NCBI GenBank assembly: GCA_009602725.1
Contig: WELB01000222.1
Location: 30,446 to 93,043, forward strand
Direction: 5' to 3'
Source: Spirogloea muscicola
Lineage: Eukaryota; Streptophyta; Zygnematophyceae; Spirogloeales; Spirogloeaceae
Length of the DNA: 62,598 bases
In this document: positions 42,683 to 54,349 of the stretch, piece by piece
How the letters are laid out: each line of letters begins with the position of its first letter
Position numbering within the stretch: position 1 is the first letter of the stretch
The notes under the pieces: generated by a model
Seen by the model: only the letters and a program-made list of their open reading frames with translations
Told to the model about the DNA's origin: nothing
Databases searched by the model: none
Translations under genes and position numbers: made by a program

Positions 42683-45600
42683 CTATACATTTGCTAGTGA
42701 AGTTCGACTGTACGAGGCCCTGATAAGGTGTCTCCTCCTCATGACCCACAGCCGTGCTGTGCAACGCAAATAATGGAGAAGAAGAAGGCCTGCGCACATA
42801 CCCAGTATGACCGCAAAGCACAATCCGAGAGTCTGCACCTGCACTTCCTGATATGAGTCCGGTGGCGAGGACGTACGTAGTAACCAAACATCACTAGGTG
42901 GAGCTCTGGACCAGGCATACTGGTGCTTCAGGCGCTGGGGTATAGCCTCAAGTGTCAGCGGCAGGCTGTTGAGGAGTGAGACGAAAAGGGCTGTCCACTT
43001 CTTCAGCACTCTCTGCACCCTCATGCTTTGACAATAATCAGGTCTGTATCCACTAGTCAGACGACCAAGAGCTCTTGTAACATCATCAGACGACCAAGAG
43101 CTCTAGTATCATCATCTCCAAGTAAGACAAGCAGCAATACTAACAACCTTTTAATATTCAAACTTGCCAAAGCAGGAAAAATAGTGGAGGTAATATTAAG
43201 CCGACGCGGGAGATGTACTCGTCATAGCTCACCGAAAAGTCTGTGGTGTTGACAGGGTTGAATGCTCGAAAACAATCATCGACATTGGCACTCTCATCTC
43301 CGTATATCTGCCACATGCAATGACAAAATTCTGGCACAGTGAACACATTATTCAATAAACACAGCACCGTGACGTTTGTCTACGCAGATACAAAGGCCAT
43401 GTTATGGTCCTCTAGCGTAAGTGTACCTCCAATGTCACAGCGATTGGGACACCTAAAATCTCAAAGAGATGATCAACTGCCGTGCCGTGTGCCAGGTACC
43501 TGCACACTGGCAACATGATGAGCCTCTGGCAAACAACCCATGGCTGTTTGACACTGGGCCTTGCCAAATAATGAAGTAGCAGAGTACTGCGACGCGCCTC
43601 CACCTAATCACACATGTATTGCATGTAGGTGAAACAGCAACCAAAGGAGAGGCGCTCACCCTACATATGCTCCTCCAGAGCCAACAGCACAGCCGTTTGA
43701 GCAGTGCCACGCATTTAACTTACTTAGCAGCTCCACAACTGGCTCTGCTGATCCATCCTGAGGCACGCTGCTTCGGTGGTCATATGGAATGAACAGAGCC
43801 TGTGCAGGATTGGCATGGGAAATTTGTCACTGTATCCTGTCTACAGGATCAGCACTCTGAGCAAGGGGCGTCGCGAAACTTTGTGCTTCAAAGCAGCAGC
43901 TGAATCTATGATACTTTGACGAGTTGATTCTGGTACCTCACCTCCGAACCAGAATGAACATTAACCCACAAATGGGGCCTGAAGTCAACAGCAAGCTGCC
44001 GAAGGAGCTGCGACTCTGGCTCGCTGAAGGGCCCTGTGCCAGGAAACTCTTCCTTAGGGTCATAGTCCTGTCATGATCAACATTCAGCCCAGCTACTGCG
44101 ATGAATGCTTCATTTCAGCCCAAGCGGGCGAGCCTATCCTTGCTGACAGCAAGCCTAATCATAACTCGCCATCATGCATACCCACACACAAAATGTCGGC
44201 AGCGAGGGCAGACCTTTTCCTTTTTGCCCCAATCAAGACCCCAGTTCCGGTTGAGGTCAACCCCACGCCCTGCAACCAGGCATAGTGCTTAAAGAGCAGC
44301 TCGTACGGCCTCGCTCAGCCAAATAAATGTTTGCCCCTCGTATGTACAAATTTTCGAGGTACTGACTTGCATGACTTCGAACGAAGACAGGTGGCATCTG
44401 TAGTCACCTACCATTTTTCCTCTCACAAAATGCCCCGGCTTCGAAGAGCTTACGTCCATTCACATTTTCCAAAGGGATAATCTGCATACCATGGCAGCAG
44501 TCATCAAGAGGTGGCAGGTGCAGACCCGCTGCTGCAAAATAGATGGATGCCTGGCCCTGACAAGGGCTGCAGACTAATCTGCATATTGCAATCGAAGGAT
44601 GAACTGTACGGACCACCGCCCCAATTGTGATAGACATTGCTGTCTTCACGCTGAGCTCCGTACCTTAATGAGAAGGTTGGAAAGGAGGCGTTGGAGAGCT
44701 TTCTGTGACAATCCTGGTACAAGGTACTCTCCTACTAGCACTGCTATCAGGCTCAGCGCCAACTCCGAAGTGATTGGCTCCCTGGCATGCTGCCCACACT
44801 CCTGACTTGGCGGAATACAGAGAAGGTCATGTGAAAGTTGTAAGGTTGTGCTAAGTTCACCTTCTTGGAGGCAACAAAAAACAAGCGGAGCATGCTGGAA
44901 AGCAACACAGTATAAGGAATCCCTGGAGGCCTGGAATGCTTGCATGAGCCACCAGGGCTGCGGAAAACATAGGCAACACACATCTACTCAACAACTAATA
45001 AAATGAAGTGCAGTGTATTACAAGCAAGATGCGGATGCGGTGTTCGGCAGTCTGCTCCTGTTGGCCAACGGTAACAATTGTCAAGCTTGTGCTGTAGTTG
45101 CCTGCATGCTGGCTCCGCTTCTCTACCTGCAACAAGCCAGAGAAGGTTTGCGATTCAAAGTGGCACTTTTTCAAGATGCGGAGCAACAGGCTCCTACCCT
45201 TGTCTTAGCAAGTACATTTGGGAAGGCACGATAACAGTTGACGAGCGAGTGCAGAGAGGTTGCCGTCGCTGTTAAATGGTATACACACTTGAACAAGGCC
45301 TGCATGACGGGCTGCAAAGGCATCGACCTCAGCAAACAAGGCATCACTGCAAGCAAGCAGAGGTGAATAGAGGCGAGACAGGAGGCAGAGCCGCGAGTAT
45401 GAGAACGATGAGCACCACGTGCCCGTGCAAAGGGACAAATGACCCAGTCCTATTGCGTATGTAGCATACTGCAGCACCCTTGGCAGACATTGCTGCTCAT
45501 TGGCGCTCCAGGGAGTACAGTGCAAGTGGCAAGATGCAGCATGGTGGACAGCTTCGCGCAGGAAGGGTCGACTGACCTGTGGTGGTACAGCTCGAAGTCG

Positions 45601-45904
45601 GGCTGAGCCAGGGGGAGGGGCCTGCGCTCCTGTCCATGCCCGCCAAGCGGTTGTGAGCTACTCGAGCGGCCACAGCGTGAGCCATCAAAGGCTTCGGCGC
45701 GAGGAGGACTCGGACGGGCAAGCGGCACGGTGCCACTTCCTCGTGGCGCTCGGGCGGCGGAGCGTACTGAGGGGGGATTGGGGCATCGATCACCTTGTCA
45801 GCTGTCAGGCGCGATGCCGGCGGAGCTGCGGCGCCGAACGGGAGCGCAGCGGTGGTGCAGAGGGCCACGAGCGCGGCGCTGAGGGCGCAGAGGCGGCGAT
45901 GCAT
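42683..45904 (-). CDS. M14 zinc metallocarboxypeptidase, membrane-anchored (At5g42320-like)
   Basis: About ten exons from the ATG at 45904 to a TAG at 42683. The N-terminus 'MHRRLCALSAALVALCTTAA' is a signal peptide. Zinc motif 1 is HxxE in 'CGQHAREPITSELALSLIAV' (about 44740-44810). Substrate-site wording 'PLENVNGRKLFEAGAFCERK' (44408-44475) and 'RGVDLNRNWGLDWGKKEK' (44225-44280) follows. The second zinc His is in 'FRPHLWVNVHSGSE' (about 43953). The pocket segment is 'GCAVGSGGAYVG', then 'YLAHGTAVDHLFEILGVPIA', with the catalytic Glu in 'VTLEIYGDE'. The last exon ends in a hydrophobic span ('LGLCFAVILGMCAGLLLLHY'), so the enzyme is predicted to be anchored with its catalytic domain in the lumen or outside. 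Exon order agrees throughout with the plant protein. The family trims C-terminal residues of peptides; the substrate is unknown. Starts ~200 bp from the divergent serine hydrolase. Confidence 0.9.
43058..43115. repeat. 29-bp direct repeat in a carboxypeptidase intron
   Basis: 'cagacgaccaagagctct' followed by 'tgtaacatcat' or 'agtatcatcat', twice in a row. Lies in the intron upstream of the last carboxypeptidase exon. Confidence 0.7.
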
Positions 45905-46102
45905 CGGGCGCGGCGGCTGCGGGCGCCCCGGGGGGGCCCCGGCGTGAGGCCGACGCCTCGTCTAACGGCAGGTGTAGGTCAGTGGCTTGAGAGCCGGGAG
46001 CAGTTCAGCGGCCGTTCATAACCTTGCGAACGGACAGCGGACGGGGGGGCTCTGCCGCGGGAGGGCGTGCCAGCTCCCCTCGGCGGCGGCGCGGCCGCGG
46101 CC
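45905..46102. promoter_or_regulatory. Short bidirectional promoter, carboxypeptidase / serine hydrolase
   Basis: 198 bp separate two divergent ATGs. GC-rich, without a visible TATA box. Function inferred from geometry. Confidence 0.5.
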
Positions 46103-49100
46103 ATGGCGGCGCCGCGCGACTCCGCCTTCCTGCGCGCCGTGCTGGCGGCGCACCCGCGGCAGTTCGGCGCCGCCATGGAGCGCGCGCCCGAGCTGCGCTT
46201 CCAGGCACGCGCCGCGCCGCCTGCCCGGCCCGCTGGCCAAGGGCGCTGCCGCTCGCTGACCGCCGACCAGCCCCCCAGCCGCGCCGCTCAGGTGCTGGTG
46301 TCGGAGGTGCGCGAGGGCGGGCGCGGCGGCGAGCCCGAGCTGCTGCGCCACGGCTTCCGGGCCGACGAGGAGTACTTCTACCCCGCCAGGTCCCGCCCGC
46401 GCCCTCGCCTCTGCCTCGGCCTCCAGCAGCCACATGAACGCCCCGGCGTCGCTGACGCCCCCGCACCCTGTGCCGCCTGCAAGCCTCGCCGCCCTTGCCA
46501 AGGTGCTCCAGCGGCACCTCACGCTGGCGTTGTCATCTCCGTGGCTCTGCTTGGGCTGGCTCCAGCTCCATCAAGATCTGTGCTGCCATTGCGGCCCTCC
46601 AGGAGCTGTCGCGTCTGCAAACCAGCCTGGGTACGCTCTTGCTGGTCAGACCAGCAGCCTGCAGGAGGACAGCTGCTGCTTGCATGGGCAGGCATAGTGC
46701 AACGCCCCTAACCCCCTGCCCCTCCCTCTCCTTCCATCTCCTATATAGCACCACCTGACTCTGAGCATGCTCACCAGGTGTTGAGCTGAGCCCGATCACG
46801 CCCCTCACGGTGCTGCCGCTGTTCAGCAGCTACCCGGACGCTCAAGACAAGGATTCGTCCAATCTGAATGGAGGAAGAATCACAGTGGCCCATGAGATCC
46901 GGAAGCTGTTCTTGGCAAGGCACCTGCCGATGAGTCCAGCCTGGTCCACCTTTCTGGGCAAAGGCGCCTGTCGTACAGAGCAAGGTCCAGCATTGGCGTC
47001 TTGGAGAGTCTGATCAGAATTGTTGGCTGAGGTGTCCGCTCCCTGTTCGTGAGTGTCAGGCTTGTTGCTCTTTGAGCTGCGTGTGAAAGCAGGGCATTTA
47101 GCGCAATTGCAGCTGTTTAGCTTGTATATCCTGAAAGTGTCACCGACGTAAGGGAAATGGAGGCCACCAGCTGAGCTGGACTCTCTGTGCAGGTGTCTGA
47201 CAATCAGGCTTACAACCGGCTCTACGCCTTGGTCGGTCAAAAGCGACTCAACCAAGCAATGTACGCCCTTCTGTCCCTGTGCGTGCATGACGTCTGGCTC
47301 TCTCACTGTCTTGTGATGAAGGAGGCCTTTCGAGGTCATTCGTACTGCTAGCACTCCTAAGTCAGGAAGGATACTTTCTGTGGTGGTGCGCAGGTGGGAT
47401 GCTGGCTTGAGCAGTGTGAGGCTGCGTCACAGGCTATCTCTGCCACTGACTGCAGAGGAGAACCATTTCTGTGAGCCGCTGGAGATTGGTGTGGAGCAGC
47501 AGCCCTTCAGCATCCCGCCCAAGCACAACTTGGCTAAACTCCCCCTGGACAGGCACCATGTGGGCGCTCTGGTTGGGAAGGCGTATGTCAAAGATGGAAG
47601 CCAGCTGGTACTGTCTTCATTTAAGTTCCCCAGTGTCCCAGTTTCTCAGAAGCTCATCTTCCATTTTCATAGAGTTCATAGAGTTTCATAGATGATAGAC
47701 TTTCTCTGGCCAGGGAGGATGAGGTTGTCCTGCATGTGCCAGCAGCGCATGCAATACACTAATCCTCAGGCCTCAAGTCGCTGCGTCCACCATGTTCAGG
47801 TGAAGAAGCCCATGGACTTCTCAGTGAAGAATGTAGCTTCACTGGTGGACCTCCAGGACCTACTGGTGAAGCTCATGAGAAGCGACATCCATGTGGGTGC
47901 TCCTACTCCAAGATGCTCCGTTGGCTGGTCAGCCACGTCCCTCAGCTCCCCTGGACTGTGGGTGTAATATGTCCATTTCAAGTGCACGACCTGACTTGAG
48001 CCCTAACAGCAACTAGTGAACGGCATCTATTTGGCTGCTAAGTCAATACCCTTTGGATTGACTTTTTTTCGTAACAGCCTGGAAGCCCTGGTTTGCTGTT
48101 GAGCAGTGGCCAAAGACAACTCCTTCAAGAGGCAATGCTGCAGTACCCCTCTCAGTCACATAGTCCTCGTTATTCAGCCAGAGAATTCCCCGATGACTAC
48201 TGCAAGGTGAGTGCTCTTGCAACTCTGTCCACTAAGTCATCTGACATGGCTAAATGCACTAGTATAAGTGGAAAGCATTCTGGACAGGGCACAGGAAACG
48301 GACCATGATTCAGTTGTTTTGTGCTGATCATGGGGCAGTTCTTCCTACCGGGCCTTTGCAAAGTACGGCCTAAGGCGGCGATTAGGGTCTACAACAAGGT
48401 CGGGCAGGCCTATGGCTTCACTGTGGACAACTCGTGAGAATCCACATTCCCGTCAGGGCCACTCGAAGTACGCTCGCATTACTGGTGCCACAGATTAAAA
48501 CAAAAGCTCTGTCACATCTTCCTAACGGGTCTCCTTATGCTGTTCAGCTGGCCACTCTGTTGCCGGTGTTGTTGGCAGGTACGTCTTTGATGTTGAGACG
48601 GGAAGGTCCTTCTTCATGTCTATGTCAATTTACACTAATGCCAATGGCGTGCTCGATGACGATAAGTACGAGTATGACACAGCCCTCCGCCTGGCAGCCG
48701 ATCTGGGAGAGGTCATAGCTCGAGCTATCTGGCAGGTATTTCCAGCTCGCACACCAGGTCTTCACTTAGCTATGTTATACTGTGATCCTCGCCTGTGCTT
48801 CAGTCGTCCTCATACTTGCTTGGTTCCAGCGGCCTCATACTTGCTCAAGTACAAGGACGCTTGTAGCATCTGGCAATGCAACAGCAAGTGCTGCAAGTGA
48901 GCAGCTCCCCTTATGCTGTTCACGCTCACCAGGTCCCACACAGGTATACCGTCAACAAGCCACTGACATCCAACAGGGAGATTCAGCCCTGCTCAGAGCT
49001 TGTCGAAGAAAGGCAACAAACGCCAGACCTGATGGAATGCCCCGCTGAAAGCTCGTTGCAAGGCGTCGCCAAGCGCAGATCATCATCGGTGAGCTGTGGC

Positions 49101-49757
49101 ATGGCTGGCCTGACATCGAGCAGAACAAAGAGAGATATCCAGCATAAATGTCACGAGACAGGGACATTGCGGGCTGGGGCTTTTGACTGCACAAAGTCTC
49201 AGGCAAAGGCAGCTTGGGTGGCAGATGAGCTTGTCGACTATTCGTCCCAGACCAATCTGGCCCCTCAGCAAGGAGCACGTCCTGACCAAGAGGCTCGTGC
49301 AGATGAGCAAGCTTGTCCCTTGGGAGAGGGAAGCGAAGCAACACTGCTGTTGGCAGCTGCCAGCAGCTGCAGTCATCCGATGGGCATGATTGATGCTGAG
49401 CTTGCTTCTGCAAGCAACCTAGCAGACGCACTTACCAGCACTTTGACAATGTGCACTGCAGAGCAGACAGAAGATCTGCTGCATCACTCTTTGGGTGCCG
49501 CAGTCAGAGATAGAGAATACGATTGGCTTGCTCGTTCCCTGACAGAAAGAGAAAATGAAGTCCCTGGCTCTATTTGCAATGTGAAGTCTAGTGTAGACCT
49601 TGATGCTTGTGAGTGTGCATTGCCAGCTGTGAGGGGCAAACCTTCTCAAATCAGCAAGGTACACATTTGCTTGGCGCGTGCTGAAGTTGTTGCCCCAACT
49701 AGGATTGGGCTGCAGTCCTTTGTGAAGCAACTGTACAAATATTATCTGGACCAATAA
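46103..49757 (+). CDS. Class-A beta-lactamase-fold serine hydrolase with C-terminal extension
   Basis: About eleven exons. ATG at 46103: 'MAAPRDSAFLRAVLAAHPRQ', then 'VLVSEVREGGRGGEPELLRH' (46291-46389). The nucleophile SxxK is in 'YFYPA|SSIKICAAIAALQEL' (acceptor near 46565). 'ITVAHEIRKLFL|VSDNQAYNRLYALVG' supplies the SDN triad (near 47196). Later exons give 'DAGLSSVRLRHRLSLPL' (47396 on), 'KKPMDFSVKNVASLVDLQDL' (47802 on) and 'REFPDDYCK' (to 48206). The third conserved element, K-V-G, is in 'AIRVYNKVGQAYGFTVDNS' (48388-48435). 'YVFDVETGRSFFMSMSIYTN' closes the fold (48580-48735). Bacterial proteins of this type, annotated as serine hydrolase and common in Bacteroidetes, share the wording and end about here. 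A phase-compatible 275-codon exon (48933-49757) without recognisable domain may extend the protein; otherwise it ends at 48900. Two introns appear to use GC donors. Substrate unknown; nothing shows antibiotic activity. Confidence 0.82.
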
Positions 49758-50289
49758 CTACATCGCTGACTGTTTGGTTGATGATCATGAGGCACTTTGC
49801 TTAGCATGCAGATGCAGCCACTCGGCTTATATAATTACTATTATAAAGGCACTCCACGCTCCTGTACACATCACTCATCTGGACTTGTTGATAAATTTGG
49901 CAGCCCCATTTAATACACTTGCCTGCAATGCTCTGCTTGATCATTTGCCCAGCAATCGTGACGATTGAATAGGTCAATAACTGCAACTTAGCGCCACCAA
50001 GCTCATTCCGCAGCCAACGGAGATTAGGCTTTCCTGGTTGCTTGGTCTCAGACCTGTGCAACGTTGTGTGTTACCGTAAAAGCTGATAGCCTGGACAGAT
50101 GATGCATGTCAAGAAGGACCATCCGCCCATGGATCGGCGTCAATTCACAGAAGCTTGTGAACAAGCAACCTACCTTATATGCTACATTGTACATTGTACA
50201 GTGCCCACCTGAAAGATGGGTCCATCTACTTTACAGCGCCCTTGGTTGATCCAGCAGTGATGAGGTGCGCCAAGTCCTTACAAAATCAG
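49758..50289. other. Intergenic, nothing recognised
   Basis: Lies between converging genes. A minus-strand frame at 49801-50061 has no motif and is not supported by splice sites I trust. Small AT-rich runs only. Confidence 0.4.
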
Positions 50290-52963
50290 CAGGATGCATT
50301 GCAGGCAACTAAACCTGGACCTTTGAGTGGTCCTTGACACTGGTTCCACAGATCCTGCGGTAAAAGCACAGATTCTTGTTATTAGATTCCAAGATCTAGA
50401 AATTGAATTTTGTTTGCCTGATACATAGCCACAGAGTATGCATAGCATGCATGTGTCCAACACATTTGGCACAAATTGAGGCTCATACTGCAGATTTGAG
50501 AGGTTAAGTTAGCAACCCACACTGAGGTCGGAAAAGCTGCCCGGAGCCTCTGGCTCCCTGCTTCAAACTTCTCCAACGTCCTATGAACTTCCTGTATGAC
50601 CTGCTTGAAAACTTACAGCCGATTGGATCAGCCGACATTACGTAAATGCACATCTGAAGCTGCAGTTCCATGTCACTACGTGTGCTGCACACGATCGTTT
50701 CTTTCTTTACTACGAACTACTTAAGTGTGCCCTGGCAGCACACTTGGCAGAGCGGAGGTCTTGAAGCTAGGAGCAAAGTCGTAAAAAAACCTGCTGCTGT
50801 TTGGCATTGCTCAAGGAGATACAGGGAGTTGTCAACGCGGAACTTGCAGTAGCAACCAATCCATCTGATTGCTCACTCCAGGTCTTCCGGGTCTGAACCA
50901 GCTCCATTATGCAGTCATATATCTGTACCACCAAACACTTGCAGATATGACTGTTGCCTCTAACAAGTTCCGCACAATATTGGTGCATATACTGTCCAAC
51001 TTAAAATTCTCATGTACATCTCTGTGCATGCAGTCGTGCACTTGTGCAGCTGTTCCGTTCCATGTAGTGCCCATTTTCTTGATAGCAATGTGGGCAGGTC
51101 TGTACAGATAAACTGAGGGAGTCTGCTAGTAGATATCTTGAGGTGGTGTGAATAGCCGACCTGCGCAAGTCGGTATCGAGGCCTCTCCAAGCCACCAGCA
51201 ACTGGCAGGACACCAGTGCCCTGGCACTCGGGGCATATTGGCCCATCCAGAGGTTGCAGGTCGGCCAACACTGCACCACTTGTCAATGATCGACCGTCCA
51301 GTTGTCGTGAATGGAAACTGTTGGTGGACACTTCGGTAAGAGCACCAGGTCCATCTCCTAAAACAACCTCATCTGATATCGACAGCACAGGCGGTTCACC
51401 AGAGTTCTCTGCTCCTGCTGGATGTTGCACGCGAGCTGCACTCTCTGATGGAGGCCTGACATCAGGATAGAGGGCTGAGAAGGCCTTGGCTTGGCAAAGA
51501 GCCACCCAGTCAGCAAGGCATTGGCTGTGAAAGACATGGAAGACCTGCGAATCCAAAGAACAATGGTCTACTAAGTACTTGGCAAGCCATTCTTGTGAGA
51601 TGTATGAGAGACAGGGAGATGCGCTGGTCAAGTCAGATGTTGGCTGTGAGACGAGGGTCTGCAAGAGGTGTGTCCCATACTGTCTGAGTGCCCCAGTCCA
51701 CTTTCTGCAGAACAATTTGAGAACTTTCTGTTCACATGACTCACATGCTGGCATGTATAGAAAGGCAAAGGCCCACCGTGTCTTTCTCTAGGGCTTGAAA
51801 TTCTGTATTGGGCAATGGAGGGCTCAAGCGCTCACGCCAGTGTGATTGCGGGTGCTGCAAGCAATGCAGCCAGTGCGTGTGTTCAAAAGGGCGGCCACTT
51901 CGGCTCCCTTCACCAGCAGTTGTCGGCAGATGAAGCAACTTCGTTCTGCCGGCATGGCCTTCGACCTCCCAGCACTGCGGGCCACCATTTTTGCCGCCCG
52001 CTTCTCTGAGAAAAGCTCAATCGCAAGCTCCTGCGTGCCAGTTTTGCCAGTCGTATCACAACCACCTGCCTCTGCTGGCTGTTTTGGCAGGACATCTCCT
52101 GGTTCATGAGCAGTCAACTGGTCAGGCGCCAAGGCTGCGTCCCCTTCGCCAACACTGGGCTGTGCTGACTGGACCAGTCTGGCAGACAAACCTTCCTGCA
52201 TGCCAGTATCTGCATCTTCTCCATTTGCAGTCGGAGGCTCAGCATCCGGTGTACACGGGAGTGTTCTTGCGCCTTCCAGCTCTGTCACGCGCTCTAGAGG
52301 TGGTGACAGGACAGCGGTGTCCGTGGTACCATCCTCAAAGAAATTTGGGACATTCTTGGACTGCCAATCACCCCCTCTGCCGACAGTGTCGTCAAAGTCG
52401 AAGGTGATGAGAGCAAACATGAGCTTCGCCCCTGAGTCCATGCAAGCCTGTCCAGTGGTCGAGCTCCTCATTGCTCCTGTCTGGTCAATCTGTAGGTCAG
52501 GAAGAGCTTCGTGTGGAACGTTCTCCGGCTGCCTGTGTGATGTAAGGCTGAGTCTGTTGTGGTCACTTGGTTCCGGAGACCCCCCCCCGTCAACAGCCCC
52601 ATGTTTCATCTTGGATACATTGCCGTTCGCCGCAGGTCTGAGGGCTTTGACCAGCTCCGCTTTAAGCAAAGGTGCTTCCGCTTTTGGTTTCCTCTTGGCC
52701 TTAGGGGACTGAGAGGGCGCACCAGGAGCCGCTCTGGTGCTGCTCAACCTCCCCCGCTTCTTGTTGGCTGCCTTCGCAGGCATGACCTCTGCCTCCCTGC
52801 CTTCTTGCAAATCTGCTCTGCCCTCGTGGGAAGCACCATTCTTCGCAGACATCTCTGCACCTCTGTCAAGACTTGTGTTGATGGGAACAATGGCTGCTCT
52901 CTTCGGTGGTGTGCTCCTTGATCTGAGGCTGCCTCTGTTGGCTTCTCCATTGCCTGCAGCCAT
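50290..52963 (-). CDS. Unrecognised nuclear-type protein with Cys-rich zinc-binding motifs
   Basis: The large exon 52963-51824 starts 'MAAGNGEANRGSLRSRSTPP' and holds a basic, Pro/Ala-rich disordered region ('KKRGRLSSTRAAPGAPSQSP', 'SPKAKRKPKAE'). It ends with a CxxC...CxxC module: 'ERSCFICRQLLVKGAEVAAL' and 'GCIACSTRNH'. The next part (51754-50960) has 'MPACESCEQKVLKLFCRKW' and, after an acceptor near 51545, 'VFHVFHSQCLADWVALC', with a His-x5-Cys arrangement like a RING or PHD second half, then 'GPICPECQGTGVLPVAGG'. Short helical exons may follow ('VIQEVHRTLEKFEAGSQRLR' near 50580). Splice joins after 51824 are uncertain. I do not recognise the family. It may share a transcript with the zinc-finger exons just upstream. 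Confidence 0.5.
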
Positions 52964-53009
52964 GTTGTACAGAGACTGAGCAGCTTGCGTTTGTGTTTGG
53001 ACTATAACA

Positions 53010-54046
53010 GTTCTGGCTGCAAGTCATCTGTGGGTATGCTTTGCGATGAGCATCCAGACCCTGCAGCAGCTGCAGCTTCGGCTCCCCAGCAGAAGGGATG
53101 TGCTTGTTGAGAAGCTGCATGACCTACAAGCACAGACTCACTACGAAAGACTGATAGCACTTGTGCTGGTGCGTGCATTTCCTGACAACAAATGACCTGA
53201 TTGCCTTCCATCGTCTGGCAATGCAGCCTCGACGGACCCTTGCAGCTGCGCTGCCTTGGCAACGATCTGCCGCGCATGCCTCTTGCCGTTGATGTGGTCG
53301 GTGAGAGTGTGATCGCTGGAAGGGGGAGCAGACACGTGGGGTCAATTGAGTGCCCCTGAGGATCGCTCTCCGGACGTCATGCGCAGAGTCTGCGTACAGG
53401 AAGCATAAATGTCACGACAGTACGGCGGCGACGTGTGGTGACTGCTGCGCGCACCTGTACATGACTGCGTTGCAGAGGCCACAGCTGTACAGGACGGCCT
53501 TGCCATTCTCCTGGATCTTGATCCCCTGCAACACGGCGAATATAAGGTCGTAACTGCACGGCTGCACACATGCCCTGGCAAAGAGGCGGGCCATGAGGCA
53601 GCCTCGCCCAAGGAGCGAGCGCTGGCACTCCCTGACAGCGGTGGCCCTTTGCTGGGCCTTGCGGCTTGCGAGAATTGCCGCCGTGCAGGGGCATCATCTC
53701 AGGCCGCTGCCGCTGTCCCGAGACGGCGGCGGCGAAGCACGGGAGGTCGCCTGCCACCGTGACGGCCTGCCGCCAGAGAGTGGTGGCAGCGCACCTGCTC
53801 TTGGTAGTTCTTGAGGTTGGCGAGCAGCGAGGCGAAGGCGGCCCGCCAGCGACCCGAAGGCGCGGCGCCGGTCTTGGCACTGCCGCTGCCGCCGCCGTTG
53901 CTGCCGCCTCGGCGAGCCAGGCTCGCCGCGGCGGCCGGCCGGTCGCCNGCAGCGCCCGTGCGCGGCGCAGCGCCAGGCGCAGGCAGCTGGCGGCTGTACG
54001 CGGCCAGCGGCGAGTCCAGCGGCGCAGCCTGTGAGTGCCTTTCCAT
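53010..54046 (-). CDS. Unrecognised protein with a matrin/U1-type C2H2 zinc finger
   Basis: The minus-strand start at 54046 reads 'MERHSQAAPLDSPLAAYSRQ', a low-complexity Gly/Ser stretch (with an N at 53948), and 'GRWRAAFASLLANLKNYQEQ'. Next, near 53480-53600, comes 'IFAVLQGIKIQENGKAVLYS' leading into 'CGLCNAVMY'. After an intron, 'SDHTLTDHINGKRHARQIVA' (about 53265-53325) completes a CxxC...HX5H finger of the matrin/U1 kind used for RNA or double-stranded RNA binding. A last exon near 53120 reads 'VMQLLNKHIPSAGEPKLQLL'. No end is clear: the frame runs on towards the next Cys-rich protein, so these exons may be the N-terminus of one longer gene. Confidence 0.5.
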
Positions 54047-54349
54047 GCCTTGCCGGCGAGGCGCGGGCCACCACCTGGTGCACGGCGGCGGGAGGCGCCG
54101 CTAGCACTGGCCGCTGGGAGGCCAGCGCACGCGGCGGCGGCGGCGGTGATGGCGGCGGCGGCGAGAATCGGGCGCCATGGCGCGCGCGGGGGGGGGGGCG
54201 GGGTGGGGGCTGCGGCTGGCCGGGCCTCCGCCTGCAGGCGCTTCGCAGGAGACCAAGGCGCGCGGCGCGCTTGATTTGAACGCGAGGACCAAGCGCGAGC
54301 CATCAACGCTGGCTCGTGCGACAAGCAAACATGGATGGAGTTTGTAACG

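Noticed and set aside
46005-46522. Two ~170-codon minus-strand frames over the first serine hydrolase exons
   Set aside because: Arg/Ala-rich shadows caused by high GC. The plus-strand exons carry family motifs and splice signals.
46103-48735. Reading the serine hydrolase as an antibiotic-resistance beta-lactamase
   Set aside because: The triad is present but K-V-G replaces KTG and relatives are generic serine hydrolases. The sequence gives no evidence of drug hydrolysis.
51824-52963. Plus-strand open frames opposite the Cys-rich protein
   Set aside because: The minus-strand frame is longer, begins with a good ATG and has Cys modules; the plus frames are shorter and motif-free.
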